Below, one piece after another: positions 51,073-60,723 of a DNA stretch of 64,000 nucleotides. This stretch comes from Kordiimonadaceae bacterium (GTDB lineage: Bacteria; Pseudomonadota; Alphaproteobacteria; Sphingomonadales; Kordiimonadaceae). The notes under the pieces are model-generated. The model made no database searches and was not told where the DNA came from. It worked only from the letters and a program-made list of their open reading frames with translations. The stretch covers positions 1,116,001-1,180,000 of the forward strand of contig JAEPQB010000001.1 in assembly GCA_017640725.1 (NCBI GenBank). The letters run 5' to 3'. Made by a program: the position numbers and the translations under genes. Every line of letters starts with the position of its first letter. The first letter of the stretch is position 1.

Positions 51073-53472
51073 TCATGATCGCAATATCGCACCAACAGCC
51101 TTCTCAGCCGCCGCACAAATCTTGGTCGAAATTTCCTCGATCTGTTTGTCGGAAAAGGTCTCGGCTTTGGGCTCCAGCATAGCAGAAATCGCGATTGAGC
51201 GCTGGCCTTCGGGCACACCCTGGCCTTCGTAAACGTCAAACACCTGCACATCAACGATATGGGCTTTGTCCGCCCCTTTCGCGGCGCGCACCAAATTGGC
51301 AACCGGTACATTGCGGTCAATCAGGAAAGCAAAATCACGCTCAACCGATTGCAGATTCGACATTTCAAGCGCGCCCTTGGTTGCAGATTTTTTGGCGCGC
51401 GATGGGATAGCATCCAAATTCACCTCAAAGCCGACCATGGGGCCATCCACATCCATGCCCTTGAGCACCGCAGGGTGAAGCTCGCCAAAACTTGCAAGAA
51501 TATTCTTGGGGCCCAAGCGAAGCGTGCCTGAGCGGCCCGGGTGGAACCAATCTGGTGCTTCGGCAAAAACCTGAAGGTTAGCAACGGGTGCACCAGCAGC
51601 AGCCAGCGCTGCGATCGCATCCCGTTTGGCGTCAAACACATCAACCGCCGCCTGCTTTGCTGCCCAGTGGCGCGCACCGTTCATACCGGCGCGCAGGCCA
51701 GCCGCCACAAGGGACTGACCTTTTTCACTGTCGTCAGCGTACACAGGGCCCACTTCAAAGAGCGCGATGCCGTCAAGGCCGCGGTCTTTGTTGCGCTGAG
51801 CCGCCTGCATCAGGTTCGGCAGGATGCTTGGGCGCATGCAATCCAGTTCGCTGGAAATAGGGTTGTCGACAACAAGCGCGTCATCACCGCCACCAAACAG
51901 GGCAGCATGATCACGGCGCATGAAGGACCATGTCATCACCTCATAAAGACCCGCAGACGCAAGCTGGCGCTTCACTGCGCGCGAGCGTTTTTGACGAGGG
52001 CTGAGCGTCAGGCCAGCTTTGTGGTCAATCACGGGCAACTGGACTGATGGAATATCATCATAGCCATGAATGCGCAGAACCTCTTCAACCAGGTCTGCTT
52101 CACCGTCGATATCAACGCGCCAGCTCGGCACATTCACAACAAATGGCGCATCGCCAGACACTTCGAATCCAAGAGACTCGAGGATTCGCACGCACTCATC
52201 AGCCGGCAGATCCAGACCACCCAGCGTGCGCACACGCTCCGGCCGGAAAGACACAGTTTTGTCCCATGCAGGCACGGCGCCCGCTTTGAAGCCATGACTT
52301 GGCGTGCCACCGCACAGGTCCAAAATCATCTGACTTGCGATTTCAAAGCCTTGCTGAGCGAACAGGCTGTCAACACCGCGCTCGAACCGGTAGCGCGCGT
52401 CGGAGTTGATGCCATGCTTGCGGCCCGATTCGGCGGTTTTGATGCGGTCAAACAAGGCGCACTCAAGCACCACTTCGGTGGTATCCAGCTGACAACCAGA
52501 GGCGTCGCCGCCAATGATGCCACCAAACCCCAGCACACCGGCATCGTCAGCGATCATGGTTTCGCCGCCTGCGGTTGTGTATTCCTTGTCATCAAGCGCC
52601 AGGAAGGTTTCCCCTGCCTCTGCCACGCGGACCCGTATGTTGCCGCTTAGTTTCTTGGCGTCATAAACATGCAGCGGGCGGCCGAGGTCATGGGTGATGA
52701 AGTTTGTGATATCGACAAGCGTTGAGATGGGTCGAAGACCAATAGATGTCAGACGGTCCTGCAGCCATTTGGGGCTCTCACCGTTCTCAACGCCGGTGAA
52801 CTTGCGACCGAAGAAGACAGAACACGCGCCGTTTTCGACCAAGGCATCATCAATAGAAACGCTCACGTCACTATCGAAGCTGCCTTCTACTCTTGCTTCA
52901 GCAACAGGCTTTAGCGTGCCAAGGCCCGCCGTCGCCAAATCACGTGCGATGCCATAAACACCCAAACAATCCTGACGATTGGGTGTGATTTCGATATCGA
53001 CAACCGGGTCATCAAGTTTGGCATGCTCCACAAACGAGCTGCCAACAACAGCGTCATCTTCAAGCTCGATGATGCCATCATGATCATCACCCAGTTCAAG
53101 CTCGCGGTAGGAGCACATCATACCATTCGATTCGACGCCGCGGATCGTCGCTTTCTTGAGCGTTACGTCGATACCCGGCACATAATCGCCGGGTTGGCCA
53201 AGCACCACCTTAATGCCAGTGCGCGCGTTTGGCGCGCCGCACACAATCTGCATCTCGTTTGTGCCATCCGATACGCGGCAAACCTTTAGCTTATCTGCGT
53301 CAGGATGTTTTTCTGCTGCCAGAACTTCCGCCACTGTGAAGGGGGCGAGCCTGTCGGCAGGGTTTTCAACCGTGTCCACCTCAAGGCCAATGGCATTGAG
53401 TTTCGCCACGATCTCATCAATCGTCGCGTCGGTATCCAGATAGGTTTTGAGCCAGCTTAGGGAGAATTTCAT
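51073..53472 (-). CDS. pheT: Phenylalanine-tRNA ligase beta subunit
   Basis: Large subunit of the (alpha-beta)2 synthetase, 799 residues. The order is the tRNA-binding OB-domain (about 39-150), B3/B4 editing domain, B5, catalytic-like core and C-terminal FDX-ACB anticodon-binding domain ([19 protein letters not shown] to the end). The start [17 protein letters not shown] is canonical. It overlaps pheS by 4 bases. Confidence 0.97.
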   Translation of the reverse strand: MKFSLSWLKTYLDTDATIDEIVAKLNAIGLEVDTVENPADRLAPFTVAEVLAAEKHPDADKLKVCRVSDGTNEMQIVCGAPNARTGIKVVLGQPGDYVPGIDVTLKKATIRGVESNGMMCSYRELELGDDHDGIIELEDDAVVGSSFVEHAKLDDPVVDIEITPNRQDCLGVYGIARDLATAGLGTLKPVAEARVEGSFDSDVSVSIDDALVENGACSVFFGRKFTGVENGESPKWLQDRLTSIGLRPISTLVDITNFITHDLGRPLHVYDAKKLSGNIRVRVAEAGETFLALDDKEYTTAGGETMIADDAGVLGFGGIIGGDASGCQLDTTEVVLECALFDRIKTAESGRKHGINSDARYRFERGVDSLFAQQGFEIASQMILDLCGGTPSHGFKAGAVPAWDKTVSFRPERVRTLGGLDLPADECVRILESLGFEVSGDAPFVVNVPSWRVDIDGEADLVEEVLRIHGYDDIPSVQLPVIDHKAGLTLSPRQKRSRAVKRQLASAGLYEVMTWSFMRRDHAALFGGGDDALVVDNPISSELDCMRPSILPNLMQAAQRNKDRGLDGIALFEVGPVYADDSEKGQSLVAAGLRAGMNGARHWAAKQAAVDVFDAKRDAIAALAAAGAPVANLQVFAEAPDWFHPGRSGTLRLGPKNILASFGELHPAVLKGMDVDGPMVGFEVNLDAIPSRAKKSATKGALEMSNLQSVERDFAFLIDRNVPVANLVRAAKGADKAHIVDVQVFDVYEGQGVPEGQRSIAISAMLEPKAETFSDKQIEEISTKICAAAEKAVGAILRS

Positions 53473-54548
53473 CGGCTGAGCCCTCCTGCCAGTGTTGGAA
53501 GATCAAGCGCGCGGAACCCATAGTGCCGCAGCCAGCGAAGGTCGCCGTCAAAGAAGGCGCGCAGGTCGTTCATGCCGTATTTCAGCATTGCCAAACGGTC
53601 GATTCCGCAGCCAAAGGCAAAACCTTGGTAGATTGTTGGGTCGAGGTTGCAGTTCTCAAGAACGCGCGGGTTCACCATGCCGGAGCCCAAGATCTCGAGC
53701 CAGTCATTACCGTCGCCGATTTTCACGCTGCCGCCTTCGAAGCTGCACTGCACGTCCACTTCCATGGATGGCTCGGTGAAAGGGAAATAGCTTGGGCGCA
53801 GGCGCAGTGTCACGGCGTCCACCTCAAAGAAAGCCTTCAGGAACGCCTCAAGCGTGCCCTTGAGGTGACCAAGGTGCGTGTCCTTGTCGATCACCAGACC
53901 CTCCACCTGATGGAACATTGGCGTGTGTGTCGCGTCCGAGTCGGACCTATACGTCCGCCCCGGCGCAATAATGCGGATGGGCGGTTCTTTGCTCATCATC
54001 GTGCGGATTTGCACCGGGCTGGTGTGCGTGCGAAGCACCTTGCGGTTCCCGTCAGCGTCTGGCTTCAGGTAGAATGTGTCATGGTCCTGGCGCGCAGGAT
54101 GCTCTTCCGGAATGTTAAGCGCGGTGAAATTATTGAAGTCGCTTTCAATGTCAGGACCTTCGGCAACATCAAAGCCGAGGCTCGCGAAAATTTCAGCAAT
54201 TTCGTCCATCACCTGACTGTTCGGGTGAATGCTGCCTGCAGGATGTTCCACTACCGGCAGAGTCACATCGACACGCTCTTCAGCGAGGCGTTTTTCGAGC
54301 TCCGCGGCCTCGAGCACAGTTTTGCGCGCTGCTATTGCGTCCGCCACGTCGGTTTTGAGGCCATTGAGCGCCGGGCCCATCACCTTGCGTTCATCGGGGC
54401 TCATGCCGCCAAGGCCTTTCATCAGGCCGGAAACGCTGCCTTTTTTACCCAAGGCGCCAACGCGCACATCTTCAAGCGCATTCATGCTGTCAGCCGCTTC
54501 AATTTGAGCGCTGATATCAGCTTTCAGGGAATCGATTTGATCCTGCAT
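53469..54548 (-). CDS. pheS: Phenylalanine-tRNA ligase alpha subunit
   Basis: Catalytic subunit of the (alpha-beta)2 synthetase, 359 residues. The N-terminal coiled-coil (about 1-100) is followed by class II motif 2 ([19 protein letters not shown] region) and motif 3 ([17 protein letters not shown]). Its stop overlaps pheT. It lies 113 bases after rplT across a hairpin, so it may be partly co-transcribed with the ribosomal genes, as in other bacteria. Confidence 0.97.
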   Translation of the reverse strand: MQDQIDSLKADISAQIEAADSMNALEDVRVGALGKKGSVSGLMKGLGGMSPDERKVMGPALNGLKTDVADAIAARKTVLEAAELEKRLAEERVDVTLPVVEHPAGSIHPNSQVMDEIAEIFASLGFDVAEGPDIESDFNNFTALNIPEEHPARQDHDTFYLKPDADGNRKVLRTHTSPVQIRTMMSKEPPIRIIAPGRTYRSDSDATHTPMFHQVEGLVIDKDTHLGHLKGTLEAFLKAFFEVDAVTLRLRPSYFPFTEPSMEVDVQCSFEGGSVKIGDGNDWLEILGSGMVNPRVLENCNLDPTIYQGFAFGCGIDRLAMLKYGMNDLRAFFDGDLRWLRHYGFRALDLPTLAGGLSR

Positions 54549-54591
54549 ATTCCTCGATGACCTTCTTTTTCATCGTTTCAGTCATGGACAA

Positions 54592-54629
54592 TAAAATAAG
54601 GGAGCCCAGCCAACAGGCCAGACTCCCTT
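54592..54629 (-). terminator. Intrinsic terminator between rplT and pheS
   Basis: On the minus strand AAGGGAG and CTCCCTT form a stem around an 18-base loop, followed by ATTTTATT. It ends the rpmI-rplT message or partly attenuates pheST; it sits 44 bases upstream of pheS. Confidence 0.75.
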
Positions 54630-54661
54630 TAATTCAGTTGGTCGCTTTCGCAAGACCAGCT

Positions 54662-55021
54662 TTAGTTCGCAAGGGCAGCCTTAGCCTGATCCACAAGCGC
54701 TTCAAAAGCAGCTGGTTCGCGTACAGCGAGGTCGCTCAGTACTTTGCGGTCCAGCTCAACGCCTGCGAGCTTGAGGCCGTGCATAAACTGACCGTATGGC
54801 AGACCGAACTGGCGGCTACCTGCGTTAATGCGCTGGATCCACAGAGCGCGGAAGTTGCGCTTGCGGGCCTTGCGGTCGCGGTATGCGTACTGGCCGGCTT
54901 TTTCAACAGCCTGGCGAGCAACCTTGATTGTATTCTTACGACGGCCCCGGTAGCCTTTGGCTTCCTCAAGGACCTTCTTGTGACGAGCGTGGGATGTTAC
55001 ACCGCGTTTTACACGTGCCAT
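54662..55021 (-). CDS. rplT: 50S ribosomal protein L20
   Basis: A 119-residue L20, canonical from [20 protein letters not shown] to the basic tail. It binds 23S rRNA early in large-subunit assembly. It follows rpmI by 33 bases, and the pair precedes pheST. Confidence 0.98.
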   Translation of the reverse strand: MARVKRGVTSHARHKKVLEEAKGYRGRRKNTIKVARQAVEKAGQYAYRDRKARKRNFRALWIQRINAGSRQFGLPYGQFMHGLKLAGVELDRKVLSDLAVREPAAFEALVDQAKAALAN

Positions 55022-55054
55022 GGTATTTCTCCTAAACCTGAAGGGCCTGCGGCA

Positions 55055-55252
55055 TTAGCCGTAGGGCATGAACTTCTTGATGATGGTAGCATCAGCATCA
55101 CAAAGGATGGTTGTGCCACGCTGGTTACGGATTTGCTTGTTGGTGCGCTTGATCATGCCGTGCTGTTTGCCAGCCTGAGCAGAACGGACCTTACCAGAAG
55201 CAGTGAGCTTGAAGCGTTTTTTAACGCTCGACTTAGTCTTCATCTTGGGCAT
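55055..55252 (-). CDS. rpmI: 50S ribosomal protein L35
   Basis: A 65-residue L35: [20 protein letters not shown] is the canonical start and KKFMPYG the usual end. It precedes rplT. In many bacteria infC lies upstream; here the upstream neighbour is a 5'-nucleotidase, so infC is elsewhere. The promoter lies about 86 bases upstream. Confidence 0.98.
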   Translation of the reverse strand: MPKMKTKSSVKKRFKLTASGKVRSAQAGKQHGMIKRTNKQIRNQRGTTILCDADATIIKKFMPYG

Positions 55253-55337
55253 TTTTCTTCCTCACATTGCGTAAAGAGTGATCAGTTTGAGCAACCTCGG
55301 CAGCCCTTTTTCGGCCGGATCGCTCGATGAACGGGGG

Positions 55338-55366
55338 TGTATAGGCTGGTTTTCTGCGCTTTGCAA
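55338..55366 (-). promoter_or_regulatory. Promoter of rpmI-rplT
   Basis: Minus-strand TTGCAA and TATACA separated by 17 bases, about 86 bases before rpmI. It is a near-consensus sigma-70 promoter. Confidence 0.65.
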
Positions 55367-55409
55367 GCAGATTCAGCAGGAAAATTTGGGTCGGTTTTTA
55401 GGGCTGTTC

Positions 55410-55475
55410 CAGCCCACACCCCCACCCGGCCACCGCACGGAATTATACTTGGGTAGTCGGGTGGGGTTGCGGGCT
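55410..55475. repeat. Dispersed palindromic (REP-like) element, copy 2
   Basis: Matches the reverse complement of 26881-26946 at about 60 of 66 positions, including the loop (GCACGGAATTATACTTG) unchanged. The stem has degenerated: several of the differences break pairs. It lies 22 bases downstream of the 5'-nucleotidase stop, between that gene and the rpmI promoter. Confidence 0.85.
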
Positions 55476-55496
55476 GGTGCCGCTAGCTAAAAATTA

Positions 55497-57056
55497 CTAC
55501 TCCGGCGTTAAATCCCGCTGCCTGCCAACGGCCGGTGCGCGGACCATTTCGCGGCTTGAGAAATACTCTAGAAGGATTTCTGAAATCAGGCCCGCGTTGC
55601 CGGTTTTTTCAACTTCCGTGAAGGTGGTGAACAGGTCGGCGCCGTTGGCGATGATCGTTGGCGCGCCCACGGTGAACTCGTCCTCGGGCTCAATGGGTTT
55701 ACCATCTTTGGTGAGCGTCAGCACCCGGCTGTACTCCGGCTTTGAGAGATCATAAGTGACCTCAAGACCCGAGACTTCCAGAAGCCCGCGCTCAAAAGTC
55801 AGCGACTGTTCTATGAGGTCGCGCAGTTGCCGGCCGTTCAAAGTCATCGTCAGCACATGGTCGATGAAGGGATACACATCGAGCACATCCACGCGCCGGA
55901 TCGGACCTGCAGGCAGGTCTTTCCTAAGGCTGCCCGGATGAATGAAAGCGATGTCCGTGCCGCCTGCTTCACGGAAGATGTCGGCAAACAGGTTCCCAAG
56001 GGTCGATTCGCGCACATATTTACGGTTCATATAACTGTCTGACGCACCAATCACTTCAAACAGGTCAGGGGCAGCCGCCCGCGCCGCCTCAATACGTGCC
56101 CTGACAACAGGGTCCGGGGCATAGCGGTCAGCATCTACCGGGATAAGCTTGCCGTCATAGCCCATGATGCGGCCGGTTTCATCGTCCAGGATCAGCTCCA
56201 GGAAACCCAGGTGCGTCGCCTGCCCGTAAGTTTGCATAATCAGCGTGCCGGTTTCCGGGTGGACAACCGGCTCTGGCGTGCCCGCATCCGCATGACCGCC
56301 AAACAGCACATCCACGCCCGTTACCGCGCCTGCAAGGGCGATGTCGGCGTCAATGTCGCGCTGGGTCATTGGGTCGGTTTCGGCGTCCGTCTGCATCGGA
56401 GCTGTTTTCCCCATGTGGGTGAGAAGCACCACCAAATCAACTTCATCGCGGATCGCATCAACGGATTTCTGGACTGCAGCAGCCTCTTCGGTCACATCCA
56501 GGGGCGCGATGAACGCCGGGATGATCGCGGATACGGCGTCCCGGCCCATGATGCCAACAACGCCGATGCGCACGCCGTCGCGCTCAATGATCGTATGCGC
56601 CTGCGCAAACGGATGGTCAGTATCCTTGTAAAAGAAATTGGCGCCCAGGACCGGGAAAGGCGCACGGTTTTTCTGCCAGCCGAAAATTTCGACGCCATAT
56701 TCGAATTCATGATTGCCGATCGCGAGCGCGTCATAACCCATCAGCGCCATCAGGTCGAACGCCAGCGCGCCCTGCGTTTCCTTGGCGAGCGCACCGGTGA
56801 AAATATCCCCCGAGTCGAACAAAAACGTGCGGGAGTTTTTGGCGCGCAGCTCGTTAATGAGCGTGGTCATCTCCGCTATGCCGCCGATTCGCTCCAGATC
56901 ATCAAGCCAAAAGGCCGGGATGGGGTCATAGGCGCTTTCCACATCATTGGTGAACAGGAGCGTGACCTTCTTGTCACCTGCCCCCGCAGAATAGGCCAGT
57001 GCGATAATTGCAATCGCGAAAACGCCTGCGCGACCCAGTATTTTGCTGATGCCCAT
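55497..57056 (-). CDS. Periplasmic bifunctional metallophosphatase/5'-nucleotidase
   Basis: A 519-residue UshA-like enzyme that hydrolyses nucleotides or other phosphomonoesters. It has a signal peptide (about 1-27), the metallophosphatase domain with TND, FDSGDIFTG, GNHEFEYG and HADAGTPE metal-binding motifs, and the C-terminal 5'-nucleotidase domain (SYMNRKYVRESTLGNLFADI). The palindromic repeat lies downstream of its stop. It may serve phosphate scavenging, though no Pho box was seen in its leader. Confidence 0.92.
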   Translation of the reverse strand: MGISKILGRAGVFAIAIIALAYSAGAGDKKVTLLFTNDVESAYDPIPAFWLDDLERIGGIAEMTTLINELRAKNSRTFLFDSGDIFTGALAKETQGALAFDLMALMGYDALAIGNHEFEYGVEIFGWQKNRAPFPVLGANFFYKDTDHPFAQAHTIIERDGVRIGVVGIMGRDAVSAIIPAFIAPLDVTEEAAAVQKSVDAIRDEVDLVVLLTHMGKTAPMQTDAETDPMTQRDIDADIALAGAVTGVDVLFGGHADAGTPEPVVHPETGTLIMQTYGQATHLGFLELILDDETGRIMGYDGKLIPVDADRYAPDPVVRARIEAARAAAPDLFEVIGASDSYMNRKYVRESTLGNLFADIFREAGGTDIAFIHPGSLRKDLPAGPIRRVDVLDVYPFIDHVLTMTLNGRQLRDLIEQSLTFERGLLEVSGLEVTYDLSKPEYSRVLTLTKDGKPIEPEDEFTVGAPTIIANGADLFTTFTEVEKTGNAGLISEILLEYFSSREMVRAPAVGRQRDLTPE

Positions 57057-57147
57057 AATCCATCTCCCTTGAAATGGATTGTGGGCAAAATTGGGTCTCG
57101 CACAAGCTTTCTTTAATGGCTTGTGCAGTTGACTGCGGGCATCACCC

Positions 57148-57858
57148 TTACGGCGCCGCCACCGGGAACTGGTTCACATGGGCAACTCCATGGGCATTTA
57201 GTTCTTTACTGGCGTCCGTGAACCGGGCGGCATCCAGCACATTGTCCCATTCGCTGATAACCATAAGATCAGGCGTAAAGGCATACCCAAATGGTGAACG
57301 TCCTGCTGTGAGCAACATTTTACTGGTGCCTGATGTGGCACTGAGTGTTTCCATAAAGCGCTTCTGAAAGGCACTCAGGTCACTGGCATCCTCAAGCCAA
57401 TAGGCCGTCAACACATAGTGCTTGGCCTTATCCATACTCAGGGTGATGTCTTTACTAACTTCATATTGGGTCATGTTAAAGCTGGACCAAATGTCCATGC
57501 GGCGGCTTTGCAGATCTGGGTGCTCAGCCAGCAGTTGCTGGTAAACACGGTCGCGGTCCTCAAAGTCGCCGGGCCAGGTGCCAAAGACAACCACATCCGG
57601 TGCGAAGTTTCCTTGCGGTGGCTTGCCCGCCACGCGAACAGCACCGTGCGGCGTGTAGTTGAGCTTTTGCGCAACCGGGCCCACGGTTTTGAAGTATTCC
57701 TGAAGTGCAGCCCCCGTGTCTGGTCGACGGATCAGATACAGCACATCCAGCACCTGGCCCTTATTGAACGTGAATGTTTTTGTATCCTGGGCCGCCACAT
57801 GTGTGCCTGGGGTCAGAAGCCACAGGCAAGTGGCGGCAAGGGTGAACAGTTTTTTCAT
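57148..57858 (-). CDS. Secreted protein, likely dimeric alpha-beta barrel
   Basis: A 236-residue protein with signal peptide MKKLFTLAATCLWLLTPG. Two related halves (VLYLIRRPDTGAALQEYFK; VLTAYWLEDASDLSAFQKRF) suggest a duplicated dimeric alpha-beta barrel. The ATG at 57858 follows GAGGA at 8 bases; a frame open to 57933 would add 25 residues. It is divergent from a LysR gene with a shared palindrome, so that regulator likely controls it. Confidence 0.65.
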   Translation of the reverse strand: MKKLFTLAATCLWLLTPGTHVAAQDTKTFTFNKGQVLDVLYLIRRPDTGAALQEYFKTVGPVAQKLNYTPHGAVRVAGKPPQGNFAPDVVVFGTWPGDFEDRDRVYQQLLAEHPDLQSRRMDIWSSFNMTQYEVSKDITLSMDKAKHYVLTAYWLEDASDLSAFQKRFMETLSATSGTSKMLLTAGRSPFGYAFTPDLMVISEWDNVLDAARFTDASKELNAHGVAHVNQFPVAAP

Positions 57859-57943
57859 GGCATGAGTCCTCGTTTGTCTGTCGTTGGTGCCGCAGATTAG
57901 GGGCGTTTGGACGTACAAATGAAGGGCTGACACCGCACATCAG

Positions 57944-57961
57944 CTGTGCAAAAATGCACAG
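57944..57961. promoter_or_regulatory. LysR operator palindrome between divergent genes
   Basis: CTGTGCA and TGCACAG with a 4-base centre, perfect over 18 bases and fitting T-N11-A. It overlaps an alternative ATG of the LysR gene at 57954, so the true start is more likely 57963. It may control the LysR gene and the divergent secreted protein gene. Confidence 0.6.
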
Positions 57962-57962
57962 T

Positions 57963-58865
57963 ATGAACTGGGATGACTTGCGAATATTGGAATGCTGTGC
58001 TCGCACCGGCTCTTTTGCCAAGGCATCTGCGGAGCTTGGGCTGAGCCATAGCTCGATCTCCCGCCGCATGACCCAGCTGGAGAATGATCTGGAGACCACC
58101 TTGCTGCACCGGACAGCAACCGGCGTTTCCCTGACGGATGCAGGGGCCACGATCAACGCAGAAGCCCGCGACATGGCGGCGGCAGCGCTTTCTATCCGCA
58201 ACACCTCGGAAGACGCAGGCACGCTCAAGGGCCGCATTCGGTTTGAAACCATTGATGCAACGGGCATTGGCATGCTCCATCACATCAAGGCATTTACAGA
58301 ACGATACCCCGATGTTGAGATCGACCTGCGCCTCAACCAATATATGGTGGACTTGGACCGGGGTGAAGCGGATGTGGTGCTGCGCGCCACCAATGCGCCG
58401 CCCGAGAACTATGTTGGCTATCAGGTGGCCCATCATGCCTTTGGTATTTTTGGCACCAGTGATCTGATCAACCGCTACCCACCGGGCACACCACTTAATG
58501 ATTTGCCCTGGGTCTTGTGGAGCGATGGCTGGTCTGATGCTTGGATGAAAGAGCTTGGACTGGCGCCGCGACGGGTCACCCGAGTGAACACAGCCAACGG
58601 TGTATTGCAGGCCATGCGGGCGGGCATTGGCATTGGTCATATGTCTTGCAAAAGCGCTGCGCCGGACGAGAAGTTCCTGTGCTTGCGAAAACTGGTACCG
58701 GGGCACCGCATGCAGCTATGGCTTTTGATGCATGAAAGCATGCGCCGGAACCAGCGCGTGCGCACCTTCACACGGTTCCTGCGTGAAAAGCTGGTCGCTG
58801 ATCGACCTTACTTTGAAGGTGAGCGCGGCAATGTGACCCGCGCGCTCAACCTGCCGCTGGTTTAA
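57963..58865 (+). CDS. LysR-family transcriptional regulator
   Basis: A 300-residue LTTR: winged HTH (NWDDLRILECCARTGSFAKA, SHSSISRRMTQLENDLE) and effector domain (FGIFGTSDLINRYPPG and GIGIGHMSC). The start at 57963 is chosen because the first ATG (57954) lies inside the operator palindrome. It likely regulates the divergent secreted protein. Effector unknown. Confidence 0.92.
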   Translation: MNWDDLRILECCARTGSFAKASAELGLSHSSISRRMTQLENDLETTLLHRTATGVSLTDAGATINAEARDMAAAALSIRNTSEDAGTLKGRIRFETIDATGIGMLHHIKAFTERYPDVEIDLRLNQYMVDLDRGEADVVLRATNAPPENYVGYQVAHHAFGIFGTSDLINRYPPGTPLNDLPWVLWSDGWSDAWMKELGLAPRRVTRVNTANGVLQAMRAGIGIGHMSCKSAAPDEKFLCLRKLVPGHRMQLWLLMHESMRRNQRVRTFTRFLREKLVADRPYFEGERGNVTRALNLPLV

Positions 58866-58877
58866 CGACGGATCGCA

Positions 58878-59600
58878 TCACTGTGGCCGCATCAAATGAC
58901 CCGGCATGGGGGTCGTGTGCAAGGTGGCTTCCAGATAATTGAAACGCCAAAACCCGTCAGTTTGCGCGCCCCATGCCGGCAGGTTGATGGCGCCGAAAGA
59001 CTTCAAGGGTCCATAGACATAAGTGACATCAAATTCTGTGTCGCCTGAGCTCCAGACAAGTACACCACCTTCGGCACTGACACTGAAGGACCCGAGTGGT
59101 TCACCCGTTTGCGTCTGTTCAATACGAAACGCATTCGCGTCTGTGGAAATTAGTCGAAGCATTGGGTCACCCACCGCGAAACGGTGGTACATGGTGTAAA
59201 TCTCCCGGTGCCAAAAGCCTGTCTCTTCGCTGTGACGCTCGGCATCAAACCGCTGAAATTCGCCGTTGCGAACACGCCACCCGCCCGCAAGATCCCAGGC
59301 TTGCACATAGGAAATATCCGCATTTTCCGATGAGTAGCGGGCTTGTTGCACCTGCAATCCCCGCCAAGCTTCGTGCGCGATCGGGTTTGGCTGGTTCGCC
59401 GCTGCAGAGCGCTCTTTCACGTGCATCCATACCGCGCCTGCCCAAACTTCATGGCCACCCATGGCGGTAATCATTTTGTCGGCAAGTGCAATAGCTGCCT
59501 CATCGCCTTGCAGGTCGGCGAACGCTATTTGAGGCAAAAGCGCCGTCACCAGCACTGTGCTTGTCGTGCCTGTCAGGAGCCGTTTGGATATGAGTTGCAT
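58878..59600 (-). CDS. Secreted protein of unknown function
   Basis: A 240-residue protein with a signal peptide (about 1-28, LLPQIAFA). The N-terminal mature segment (ADKMITAMGGHEVWAGAVW) resembles LolA-like or outer-membrane lipoprotein-sorting folds, followed by a beta-rich part (EYTYVYGP-like strands). No conserved family is recognised. The Shine-Dalgarno GGTGGAG is inside a perfect hairpin. It is convergent with the LysR gene and downstream of the AraC gene. Confidence 0.65.
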   Translation of the reverse strand: MQLISKRLLTGTTSTVLVTALLPQIAFADLQGDEAAIALADKMITAMGGHEVWAGAVWMHVKERSAAANQPNPIAHEAWRGLQVQQARYSSENADISYVQAWDLAGGWRVRNGEFQRFDAERHSEETGFWHREIYTMYHRFAVGDPMLRLISTDANAFRIEQTQTGEPLGSFSVSAEGGVLVWSSGDTEFDVTYVYGPLKSFGAINLPAWGAQTDGFWRFNYLEATLHTTPMPGHLMRPQ

Positions 59601-59608
59601 AGGGAAAT

Positions 59609-59634
59609 CTCCACCGCTGTTGTTATTGGTGGAG
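59609..59634 (-). promoter_or_regulatory. Hairpin covering the ribosome-binding site of the 58.9 kb secreted-protein gene
   Basis: On the minus strand CTCCACC and GGTGGAG form perfect 7-bp arms around a 12-base loop. GGTGGAG is the Shine-Dalgarno, 8 bases before the ATG at 59600, so folding would block initiation. Confidence 0.6.
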
Positions 59635-59662
59635 CCTAGCGATATGCGGAGGACAAAAATTG

Positions 59663-60577
59663 CTAATTTGGCATGAGCCTGTCGTGAGCCGTTGCGGTTT
59701 GGTGTTTTTTAAGGGCGTCTTTAAAACGTCTGACGCTCTGGTACCCGGCCTTGCGAGCGACAGAATGAAATTCCTCACCAGCCTCGATTGCTGTCATCGC
59801 GCTCTCAAGCCTCTGCTTGCGTGCATAAGACCCCGGTGTTTCACCGATCACGTCCGAGAATGTGCGCAGCAAATGGTAGGGCGACAAGCAGGCGAGGGTC
59901 GCAAGACCATCAAGGTCATATCCATTGCCACGAGTGTCATTCAGATAATCGCGCGCACGCAAAACTCGCACGATCAGCTCTTCGCGCACGCTGGCTTTGG
60001 TAACCGATTGCAAAGCCCAAGGGGGTGCTTGCTTCAAAATATCCCGCAGCGCGTGTTCCGTTAGCCGCCAGGACAAAAGCTGCAAAGCGTCGTTGTCGCC
60101 CAAAAAACTATGACCGGGGCATCGCGCCACAAAAGAGTTCAATGCTTGCTGGGTACGGCGCGAAAGTGTGAAGGCAACCTGCGGAATGTCGTGTTCGGCT
60201 CCCGCGTTGCTATGCTGGTCTAGCGCTGACATTGCGCCCGCAATAGCTTGACCCGTCAGATTATTCGCAACGTCCTTTGGCAAGTAAATGGATAGCGAGT
60301 GCACCTCGTTTTGCACACTACTGTCATGGTCACTCCCGTCGTTCGAGAAGAGAGCCATACCTGGCAGCAGTTTTGTGCGGCGGCGACCGAAGCAATAGTC
60401 CTCTTGTCCATCCAGTGTGAATTTGAGCGAAAAGTGGCTGCGATGACTGGGCAGAGAGAGTTTTGACGTTTGATATTGATAGATGGTGGTGCAAGGGAGC
60501 GGCTGATCATAGAAGTCAGACTGATCCTCTTCCGGAATTTCGCGGGCGGCTCGTTTCCATTCAATATACTCGATCAA
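59663..60577 (-). CDS. AraC-family transcriptional regulator
   Basis: A 304-residue protein. An N-terminal cupin-like sensor (FSLKFTLDGQEDYCFGRRRT) precedes a C-terminal double HTH (LDGLATLACLSPYHLLRTFS; SVARKAGYQSVRRFKDAL). It lies between the secreted-protein gene and the bicupin gene, all on the minus strand. Effector unknown. Confidence 0.9.
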   Translation of the reverse strand: MIEYIEWKRAAREIPEEDQSDFYDQPLPCTTIYQYQTSKLSLPSHRSHFSLKFTLDGQEDYCFGRRRTKLLPGMALFSNDGSDHDSSVQNEVHSLSIYLPKDVANNLTGQAIAGAMSALDQHSNAGAEHDIPQVAFTLSRRTQQALNSFVARCPGHSFLGDNDALQLLSWRLTEHALRDILKQAPPWALQSVTKASVREELIVRVLRARDYLNDTRGNGYDLDGLATLACLSPYHLLRTFSDVIGETPGSYARKQRLESAMTAIEAGEEFHSVARKAGYQSVRRFKDALKKHQTATAHDRLMPN

Positions 60578-60644
60578 TGCGATCGCTCCGTAAGCAATAG
60601 CTGGCGAAGGAGAGAATTCAAATTGGTTCGCAGAACTTCAAGAG

Positions 60645-60677
60645 TGACCGCGACCGGCTGTGCCGTGGTCGCGGTCA
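60645..60677. repeat. Perfect 11-bp inverted repeat between cupin and AraC genes
   Basis: TGACCGCGACC and GGTCGCGGTCA separated by 11 bases, downstream of the cupin stop (minus strand). There is no T-run, so it may be a strong 3'-end hairpin rather than a classical terminator, or an operator. Confidence 0.6.
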
Positions 60678-60723
60678 ATCGTGTGTTCGCGTCTGCATTC
60701 TGCTGTCCAGTCTTGATGCGTGC

